A DNA stretch of 16,234 nucleotides from Acidobacteriota bacterium. GTDB lineage: Bacteria > Acidobacteriota > Polarisedimenticolia > Polarisedimenticolales > Polarisedimenticolaceae. A program made the translations under genes and the position numbers. A model generated the notes under the pieces. It did no database searches. It was not told the DNA's origin and saw only the letters and a list, made by a program, of their open reading frames with translations. Positions 7,817 to 16,234 of the stretch are shown here, one piece after another (within the stretch, counting starts at the first letter, position 1; each line of letters opens with the position of its first letter). The stretch covers positions 2,953 to 19,186 of the forward strand of contig WVWW01000077.1 in the NCBI GenBank assembly GCA_011773795.1, in the 5' to 3' direction.

Positions 7817-9307
7817 GTGCTCCGACCCCTCGAAGATCTCACCGCGCTGGGCGCGGAGATGGCGCGCCGGGCCCGCGGTGCCGGAATCCGGCTGATCTGG
7901 CGCACCCAGATCCGTGACTCCAAATGGACCGTGGTTCGCCAGGGCCGGGTCGAGTCCACGGCGGCGACCACGCTCGCGGGGCACGGCGCCCAGGTGATCA
8001 GCGGGGACGGCCACGTCGCGCTCGCCAGTCGCGACGACTTCGAACCCGACCAGGCCGTCGCGCTGCTCGATCGCGTGATCACGACCGCGCATGCCGGCGA
8101 GCGGCTCGGCCTGGAGCGCGCGGATGCGGTCGACCTCGAACCGTTGCAGGGCCGCGAGGTCCCGATGGACCCCGTCGCTTTCGGGAACGTCGATCTGGCC
8201 GCCGTTTCGTCGCGCTTGGTCGAGCTCGAAGAAGAGATTGTCGGACGCGTTCCCGGCCCGACCCTGAGCGTCTCGTTCCGTAGCGAGCTCGACGCGTGGC
8301 GCATCTTCCGGGACGACGGCAGCGACGTGTTGTTCGCCATGCCGCGCTGCGTCTTGAGCCTGCGTGCGACCGGATCCGGCGACGCCGGACGGCACGGCGT
8401 CTCGGCGACGCTCTTTTCCCCCGACCCCGGCCTCGCGTTCGACGACGACCGGGTGGATTTGTTCCTGACCCGCGCGGAGCAGGCGGCCCGGCTGGCGACC
8501 GCGCTGCCCGACGCCCCGGCGCACCCGGCGGGGAGCTTCCCGCTGGTGATCGACTACGCGCTGGCCAAGGGGCTGGCCCACGAGGCGTTCGGCCACGCCA
8601 CCGAGGCCGACGGTTTTCGCTCGTCGATCCTCGCCAAGGAGGGGCGGTTCAAGGTCGGAGAGACGGTCGGACCCGAAACGATCTCGATCGTGGACGAACC
8701 GGTCGCCGGGGATCACGCCTGGCAACCGTTCAGTGCCAACGGCGTTCGTCGCGAACGCGCCGTGATCGTCCGCGACGGGAGACTCGCCGATGCGCTCTCC
8801 GATCCGTGGTCGGCGCCGAGCGCGGGCGTGCGTCTCACCGGATCGGGTCGGGCGGAGTCCTACCGCAACGCACCGCAACCGCGCATGACGAACATCCGGA
8901 TCGAGTCCAGCGAGCCGCTCGAGGCGGACGGCCGCTTCGAGGACTACGGGCCGGAGGAGGTGCGCCAGCTGTTGCTCGAGGCGGGCGTCTTTCGACGCCA
9001 CCCGAAGGTCGCTTACCTGTCGGGGTACACCGGCGGGCAGGTCAACACGGCCGGCGGCGACTTCGTGTTCCAGTGCAAGGCGATCTACGACCTGGACGAG
9101 CGCGGGGCGACGCTGTACAAGCCGGCGATCTTCTCGGGGTCGATGTTCGGCGCGCTGCAATCGGTGCGCGAGGCGTTCGGCCCGCTGCTGCTCGATGCCA
9201 TCGGCTATTGCGGTAAATGGGGCCAGCAGGTCCCGTCGAGCGGGGGCAGCCACTACTTCCTCGTCCTGGAGCCGCACGAATCGGTCCGGTTGGGCGGTCG
9301 CGAATGA
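7817..9307 (+). CDS. tldD: TldD metalloprotease subunit (TldD/PmbA family)
   Basis: Catalytic subunit of the TldD/TldE cytosolic metalloprotease, known in E. coli to process the microcin B17 precursor and degrade CcdA. The 496-residue length is typical. The TldD-specific metal site HEAFGHATEAD starts at H255 (8579-8596 encodes HEAFGH), giving HExxxH ligands H255 and H260 with E256 as the catalytic base. Near the C-terminus, YCGKWGQQVPSSGGS matches the conserved CGKxGQ-V-G segment of the family. The start is a GTG at 7817; an in-frame TAG 10 nt upstream limits alternatives, though no good ribosome-binding site is seen, so a slightly internal start such as the ATG near 7859 is possible. The stop overlaps the tldE start by 4 nt (ATGA), as expected for partners made in fixed ratio. 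No substrate peptide gene is visible. Confidence 0.94.
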   Translation: MLRPLEDLTALGAEMARRARGAGIRLIWRTQIRDSKWTVVRQGRVESTAATTLAGHGAQVISGDGHVALASRDDFEPDQAVALLDRVITTAHAGERLGLERADAVDLEPLQGREVPMDPVAFGNVDLAAVSSRLVELEEEIVGRVPGPTLSVSFRSELDAWRIFRDDGSDVLFAMPRCVLSLRATGSGDAGRHGVSATLFSPDPGLAFDDDRVDLFLTRAEQAARLATALPDAPAHPAGSFPLVIDYALAKGLAHEAFGHATEADGFRSSILAKEGRFKVGETVGPETISIVDEPVAGDHAWQPFSANGVRRERAVIVRDGRLADALSDPWSAPSAGVRLTGSGRAESYRNAPQPRMTNIRIESSEPLEADGRFEDYGPEEVRQLLLEAGVFRRHPKVAYLSGYTGGQVNTAGGDFVFQCKAIYDLDERGATLYKPAIFSGSMFGALQSVREAFGPLLLDAIGYCGKWGQQVPSSGGSHYFLVLEPHESVRLGGRE

Positions 9308-10596
9308 AGCTCGAGCCGATCGTCGACGCGATCGAGTCGCTCTCCGTCGACGGCGTGACGGTCTCGCACTGGCAGGCCCACTCCAGCGCCAGCCGGCAGT
9401 TGTCGCTGGGCATCAAGGATCGCGAGACAGGAAACGCGCACGCGCCGCTCTCGCTGGCCGAGGCGAGCAGCGTGACCTACCTGCTCGTGTGGAGCGACGG
9501 GTTGGTGTGTCGCGGGAGACTGGAACGGCACCAGGACCCGCGCCGCGCGTTCGAGGAGGCGCGCCGGACGGCGTACGACGACGAGGATGCGGCTCATGTG
9601 CTCGGCCCGGCCGAATTCCCCGAGGTGCAGCTGTACGACGAAGCGACCGCGGCGATCGCCGGCGGCGATACCGGGTGCATCGGCGATCGGCTGGGCTGGA
9701 TCCGCGACGCGGTCGCCGCCGCCGGGTCGGACACCTGGAGCGGCTCCTTCTCGGCCGGCACGGCGGAAACCCACCTGCGCACGTCGGCGGGTCTCGACGT
9801 GACGAGCCGGGGAACCACGTTCGGCTGGTTCGTCTCGATCGACGGCGAGATCGGCGACGGGTTCTCGGCGCGGCGTGCGGAGAGCGACGAGGACTTCAAG
9901 TCCAGGTTGTCGGCGCTGATGGAGACGGCCGCCCTCGCGCGGCGCGAGGTCGCTCCCCTGCCCGGCGGGACGCACGCCGTGCTGCTGCACCCCCGTGTCG
10001 TCGAGAACTACGTGCTCGGCACGTTGATGCAGAACCTGGACGGCTCCGCCGTGGCCCACGACGAAAGCGCGTTCGATCGCGCGGGGTTCCGCTCCGGACG
10101 CGCCAGCTTACGCAAGGATATCGGCCTCTCGATCGATCCGCTCAAGCCCTACCGGGGAGGCTCATACCGGTTTACCGGCTTCGGGCTCCCCGCAGCGCCC
10201 TGCACCTTCATCGAGAGCGGTCGTCTGGTACAGCCGATCCTGAACCTCAAGTACGCGCGACGTCTCGGCCTCGAGCCCACGCCCGTCCCGTTCGGCAACG
10301 ACACGGTGAGCTTCGGGACCCCGGAGCGACTGGACTACCGGGAGGCGCTGGAGCAGACCGACGTCGTCGTGCTTTCCGTGCTCGGCGTTCACACCCAGGA
10401 CCGCGTGAGCGGCGACTTCTCTTTGTCGGCTCCGTTGGCCCTCCGGATTGACGACGGCGCTCTCGAGGGTCGCTTGCGTGGCACGATCTCGGGCAACCTC
10501 TGGGAGACGCTGCGTAGCGAGACTCTCCGGTTCGTCGAGATCCCGCTCGAGACGACACCGGGGATGATCGTGACCTGCCGTTTCGACTCGAAATAA
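9304..10596 (+). CDS. tldE: TldE/PmbA, non-catalytic partner of TldD
   Basis: Paralogous partner of TldD. In the known E. coli complex, TldE lacks the HExxxH metal site and acts with TldD as a heterodimeric protease. This 430-residue protein has no HExxH-type motif, is the usual length and directly follows tldD. Its homology shows in the central and C-terminal segments, with HAVLLHPRVVENYVLGTLMQ, an SGRASLRKDIGLSID stretch, and FIESGRLVQPILNLKYARRLG, which corresponds to the conserved 'IExGxL...A..LG' region. I chose the ATG at 9304 because it overlaps the tldD stop in an ATGA. The frame runs further upstream, to 9217, but that part lies inside tldD and has a Gly/Pro/Arg-rich composition typical of an out-of-frame reading. 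Translation is probably coupled to tldD. Family assignment rests on pairing as well as sequence, because TldE proteins are less conserved. Confidence 0.9.
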   Translation: MKLEPIVDAIESLSVDGVTVSHWQAHSSASRQLSLGIKDRETGNAHAPLSLAEASSVTYLLVWSDGLVCRGRLERHQDPRRAFEEARRTAYDDEDAAHVLGPAEFPEVQLYDEATAAIAGGDTGCIGDRLGWIRDAVAAAGSDTWSGSFSAGTAETHLRTSAGLDVTSRGTTFGWFVSIDGEIGDGFSARRAESDEDFKSRLSALMETAALARREVAPLPGGTHAVLLHPRVVENYVLGTLMQNLDGSAVAHDESAFDRAGFRSGRASLRKDIGLSIDPLKPYRGGSYRFTGFGLPAAPCTFIESGRLVQPILNLKYARRLGLEPTPVPFGNDTVSFGTPERLDYREALEQTDVVVLSVLGVHTQDRVSGDFSLSAPLALRIDDGALEGRLRGTISGNLWETLRSETLRFVEIPLETTPGMIVTCRFDSK

Positions 10597-10617
10597 AGGC
10601 GAACCGGCCTCACGACC

Positions 10618-10657
10618 TTGACATTCGCCCCGCGCGATCCCAACAAAACGGGCGAAT
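10618..10657 (+). promoter_or_regulatory. clpB upstream region: consensus -35 and an 8-bp perfect inverted repeat
   Basis: The 79-nt gap before clpB holds TTGACA, a perfect -35 hexamer, at 10618-10623. No good -10 is found 16-18 nt on (CAACAA is weak). Overlapping the hexamer's last base is ATTCGCCC (10623-10630), repeated as its exact reverse complement GGGCGAAT at 10650-10657 with 19 nt between. The repeat brackets where a -10 would lie, suiting a repressor operator. If transcribed, it could form a hairpin just before the AGGA ribosome-binding site (10665-10668). It matches neither CIRCE (TTAGCACTC-N9-GAGTGCTAA) nor the HspR HAIR element. Promoter role is inferred. Confidence 0.45.
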
Positions 10658-10675
10658 TCATGTGAGGACCCCCCC

Positions 10676-13288
<2,613 letters not shown>

Positions 13289-13341
13289 GCGTAAAATAAC
13301 TGCCACAAAGACGCTGCAGTGCGACGTGCCCTGCCGGCGTC

Positions 13342-13347
13342 GAGAGG
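13342..13347 (+). promoter_or_regulatory. Ribosome-binding site deciding the hsp20 start
   Basis: GAGAGG, 10 nt before the GTG at 13358. It favours this GTG over the earlier in-frame GTG at 13319, which has no such site and would add 13 residues unlike the family. Confidence 0.5.
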
Positions 13348-13357
13348 GATACGAGCC

Positions 13358-13813
13358 GTGGCGATTCAGCGCTGGGACCCGCAACGCGACATGATCGAGC
13401 TGCAGGGTCGCATGAACCGGTTGTTCGACGACGCGTTGTCGCGTTCGATCGGATCGGAGCCGGCGGAGAGCGTGGGCTCGAGCGCCTGGCGGCCGCCCGT
13501 GGACCTGATCGAGGAGCCCGCTCGCTACGTGCTGCGGGCCGATTTGCCCGGTGTGGGAGCCTCGGACATCGAGATCCAGGTCGAGGACGGCAAGCTGTTC
13601 CTGCGCGGCGAGCGGCGCCAGGATCCGGGCGTGAGCCGCGAGAGCTACCTGCGTGTCGAGCGGCCGCAGGGCCGTTTCGCGCTCCAGATAACGCTGCCGC
13701 CCTCGGTCCGTCATACGGCGATCCGGGCGACCCACCGCAACGGGGTGGTCGAGGTCCTGATGCCCAAGCGGAAGGACGAGCCGCCGAGCCGGATCGAGGT
13801 TTCCTCGCACTAA
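13358..13813 (+). CDS. Small heat-shock protein, Hsp20/alpha-crystallin family
   Basis: ATP-independent holdase that forms oligomers and keeps unfolding proteins soluble for later rescue by ClpB and DnaK. The 151-residue protein starts with the typical bacterial Hsp20 opening (RWDPQRDMIELQGRMNRLFDD). It then has an alpha-crystallin domain from about residue 43 to 140: PPVDLIEEPARYVLRADLPG, the FLRGERR strand, and the conserved end RNGVVEVLMPK, corresponding to the A-x-x-x-NGVL-x-P signature. A short C-terminal extension carries RIEV, an I-x-V motif that in this family docks into neighbouring subunits. The GTG at 13358 was chosen for its ribosome-binding site and for homology at the N-terminus. 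It lies 69 nt after clpB and 68 nt before grpE on the same strand, so the three may share control. Confidence 0.94.
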   Translation: MAIQRWDPQRDMIELQGRMNRLFDDALSRSIGSEPAESVGSSAWRPPVDLIEEPARYVLRADLPGVGASDIEIQVEDGKLFLRGERRQDPGVSRESYLRVERPQGRFALQITLPPSVRHTAIRATHRNGVVEVLMPKRKDEPPSRIEVSSH

Positions 13814-13881
13814 TCCTGAAGTGGCGATAGCATTTGTCCCGGCCCGCCTCGTGTCGGGCTGAGCGAGGAGTACGTGGATCG

Positions 13882-14500
13882 ATGAGCGGGAAGACCGACA
13901 GACGTGCGAACGGCGAGCAGCAGGAGCTGGAGACGGACGAGAGCGAGTTCAAGGTCGACGACCGGCGCCACTGGCAGCGGGAGGACGACGGGGAAGAGCT
14001 CGAAGAGGTCGAGCCGGCCAAGCCGACGATCATCGACGAGTACCGTCAACGCGCCGAGCAGGCCGAGCAGAAGCTGCACGAGTACATCGAGGCCTTCAAG
14101 GAGTTCCGCAACGAACAGGAAAAGGTGCGTGTCCGGCTGAATCGCGACATCCAGCGTAAAAGTCGATCTCCGCTTCGGCGAGCTCGTCGGAGAGCTGCTG
14201 AACTCGGTCGACGACCTCGATCGGGCGCTGGCCCACGTCGGCGACGGCGAGGGTGCTCAGAGTCTGGCCCGCGGTGTCCGGATGGTGCGCAACAAGTTCC
14301 TCGAGACCCTCGAGCGCCACGGCGTGGAGCGCATGGAACCCGACGGTGAGGTCTTCGACCCGAACACCACCGAGGCGATCCGCATGGACTCGGTCGGAGA
14401 GGACCAGGACGGCAAGATCACCGAGACGCTGCGGCCGGGCTACCGCCTCGGCGAGCACATCATCCGCGCCGCGCAGGTCGCGGTCGGGCGCCGATCCTGA
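13882..14500 (+). pseudogene. grpE: GrpE nucleotide exchange factor, reading frame broken by one extra A (real frameshift or sequence error)
   Basis: GrpE releases ADP from DnaK. The gene starts at the ATG at 13882 (GAGGAG at 13865-13870) with an acidic N-terminus and the long coiled coil (DEYRQRAEQAEQKLHEYIEA, through RDIQRK). Near 14158-14161 (AAAA) the homology jumps from one frame to the next. Read in the first frame, the sequence becomes Arg-rich nonsense and ends at 14349 (155 aa). Dropping one A gives RDIQRK-VDLRFGELVGELL, then NSVDDLDRALAHVG, NKFLETLERHGVERM, the beta-domain GEVFDPNTTEAI and the C-terminus GYRLGEHIIRAAQVAV, ending at the TGA at 14498-14500. The corrected protein would be 205 aa, normal for GrpE. 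All downstream motifs are intact, with no other sign of decay. That favours a sequencing or assembly error, or a very recent mutation. dnaK and dnaJ are not in the window. Confidence 0.88.
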
Positions 14501-14510
14501 CGCACGCGCG

Positions 14511-15536
<1,026 letters not shown>

Positions 15537-15570
15537 TCGCGCAGCTCACTCTTTCAAATTGGTAACCGCC

Positions 15571-15602
15571 CCGAAACCGCACCGCGGTGTCGGCCTTTTC
15601 GG
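15571..15602 (+). terminator. Possible hairpin/terminator after the UbiA-like gene
   Basis: In the 159-bp gap after the prenyltransferase, CCGAAA (15571-15576) and TTTCGG (15597-15602) are exact inverted repeats flanking CCG...CGG and the palindrome CACCGCGGTG (15580-15589). A GC-rich stem followed by CCTTTTC could act as a Rho-independent terminator, though the T-run is short. A second palindrome, ACACCGGTGT (15603-15612), lies within CGGAC...GTCCG (15600-15620). These may instead be binding sites for control of the pilus gene. Confidence 0.3.
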
Positions 15603-15682
15603 ACACCGGTGTTTCGTCCGATTGCAAAAAGCGACGTGGCCCGATCGCTCGAGGGTGCGTCCTTTCCGGTGTGATCGGGGTT

Positions 15683-15687
15683 GAGGG
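15683..15687 (+). promoter_or_regulatory. Ribosome-binding site of the PilX-like gene
   Basis: GAGGG, 8 nt before the ATG at 15696. It supports this start, which also places a short basic leader ahead of the hydrophobic helix. No convincing promoter was recognised in the gap. Confidence 0.5.
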
Positions 15688-15695
15688 TTATAGAC

Positions 15696-16234
15696 ATGCC
15701 GCGAACCGACCGGACACCCGAAAAAGGGTCGGCTCTTCTGATGGCGGTCTTCGTCCTTGTTCTGCTCGGCGCGATGGGGTTCATCCTCCTGAATCTGAGC
15801 ACGTTGGAACAGCGGTCGAGCCACGCCAACATCCAGAGTAAACAACTCTTCTTCCTATCCGAGGCGGGCATCGAGGATGGGCGTCGCACTCTGTGGGCGA
15901 TGAACAACGCCTCCGCCGACACGCGCAACCTGACCGAAGAGCTCACGGCGTTGTCGGGGGACGGTGTCCTCGATTTCGACCCGGACAACCTGCAGCCGAT
16001 CTTCACGGCGGGAATCCTGACGGGTCTCACGGGGTTCAACGACGACACGCCGATCCGTGGAATCACGCGGCTCGACGACGGCTGGTACGTCGCCTTCGTC
16101 AACAACGACCCGGCCGATGGGCTGACCAATCCGGTCGATACGAACGATCGCGTGATGGTCACCGGGGTCTCGTTCATGCCCAACGGTCGCCGCGAGGTAT
16201 CCCAAGCCATCGTCTACCGGCGCGACGCGTTCGT
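15696..16234 (+). CDS. PilX/GspK-like type IV pilus minor pilin, 3' end cut by the window
   Basis: The frame runs from the ATG at 15696 to the last base of the window without a stop (179 complete codons). The N-terminus has a short charged leader ending EKG, then a hydrophobic helix (SALLMAVFVLVLLGAMGFIL). This looks like a prepilin-type sequence with cleavage after Gly11. It then has STLEQRSSHANIQSKQ and LFFLSEAGIEDGRRTL, matching the PilX N-terminal pattern (S-x-x-E...A-x-x-A-E-A-G). The Glu usual at position 5 of mature major pilins is absent, as often in PilX and GspK proteins. The remainder resembles an extracellular domain with several Asp/Asn-rich turns. Such proteins help initiate or tip type IV pili and related machines. 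The other pilus genes would be expected to the right. It is well separated from the upstream genes (159 bp), so it probably begins a new transcript. Confidence 0.82.
   Translation, partial: MPRTDRTPEKGSALLMAVFVLVLLGAMGFILLNLSTLEQRSSHANIQSKQLFFLSEAGIEDGRRTLWAMNNASADTRNLTEELTALSGDGVLDFDPDNLQPIFTAGILTGLTGFNDDTPIRGITRLDDGWYVAFVNNDPADGLTNPVDTNDRVMVTGVSFMPNGRREVSQAIVYRRDAF

Noticed and set aside
7706..9277. A 523-codon minus-strand open frame opposite the ferredoxin and tldD
   Set aside because: It is the shadow of tldD; it has no recognisable domain, and the plus-strand motifs are decisive.
10660..10665. ATGTGA start-stop element shortly before clpB
   Set aside because: It has no ribosome-binding site of its own and probably arises by chance; the AGGA that follows serves clpB.
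13292..13297. TAAAAT, a -10-like hexamer before hsp20
   Set aside because: It matches five of six positions, but no -35-like hexamer lies 16-18 nt upstream, where the clpB 3' end is. Too weak to annotate.
13842..13859. GCCCG-N8-CGGGC hairpin between hsp20 and grpE
   Set aside because: A 5-bp GC stem is expected often at this composition, and no T-run follows.
14158..14161. Programmed ribosomal frameshift or transcriptional slippage in grpE
   Set aside because: The A-run is only four long, and there is no slow or stop codon and no stimulatory element. An indel error or mutation explains it better.
15637..15652. Possible sigma54 (-24/-12) promoter before the pilus gene
   Set aside because: TGGC is present, but the required GC of the -12 element is out of register and TTGC is missing.

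Overview
This is a GC-rich, densely coding stretch of what looks like an ordinary bacterial chromosome (GC roughly two thirds, judged by eye). A lipobox-bearing lipoprotein and a PilX-like type IV pilus protein point to a Gram-negative (diderm) host. Acidobacteriota, Myxococcota or a related GC-rich phylum would fit, but no marker in the window fixes the lineage. I see no mobile element, CRISPR array, rRNA, tRNA or obvious foreign island. The longest gap without a gene is about 160 bases.

Layout. At the left edge is the 3' part of an S9 prolyl-oligopeptidase-type serine peptidase on the plus strand (1-1605). Its stop codon lies 3 nt from that of a convergent lipoprotein M19 membrane dipeptidase. 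The dipeptidase is last in a tight minus-strand run of glyA (serine hydroxymethyltransferase), a DinG-type Fe-S helicase and the dipeptidase, with 4 and 10 nt between genes. Upstream on the same strand is a Dgt-like dNTP triphosphohydrolase whose HD active site departs from the family pattern.

A divergent intergenic region (7498-7598) carries a readable sigma70-type promoter and several GAAC/GTTC half-sites. From there the plus strand holds a 58-residue dicluster-type ferredoxin, then the TldD and TldE (PmbA) subunits of the TldD/E metalloprotease, which overlap by 4 nt. A heat-shock block follows: clpB, a small heat-shock protein (Hsp20) and grpE. clpB is preceded by a consensus -35 hexamer and a perfect 8-bp inverted repeat. 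grpE is broken by one extra A in a run of four A's. A UbiA-family prenyltransferase comes next. The right edge holds the 5' part of a PilX/GspK-like pilus assembly gene, cut off by the window end.

How they work together. ClpB, Hsp20 and GrpE form a protein-disaggregation and refolding set that works with DnaK, which is not in the window. TldD and TldE form one heteromeric protease. The S9 peptidase and the dipeptidase could both serve peptide breakdown. GlyA and Dgt belong to one-carbon and nucleotide metabolism, and DinG to DNA maintenance. I found no convincing undescribed multi-gene system. The most useful leads are the grpE frameshift, the inverted repeat before clpB, the altered Dgt active site and the irregular first Fe-S motif of the ferredoxin.
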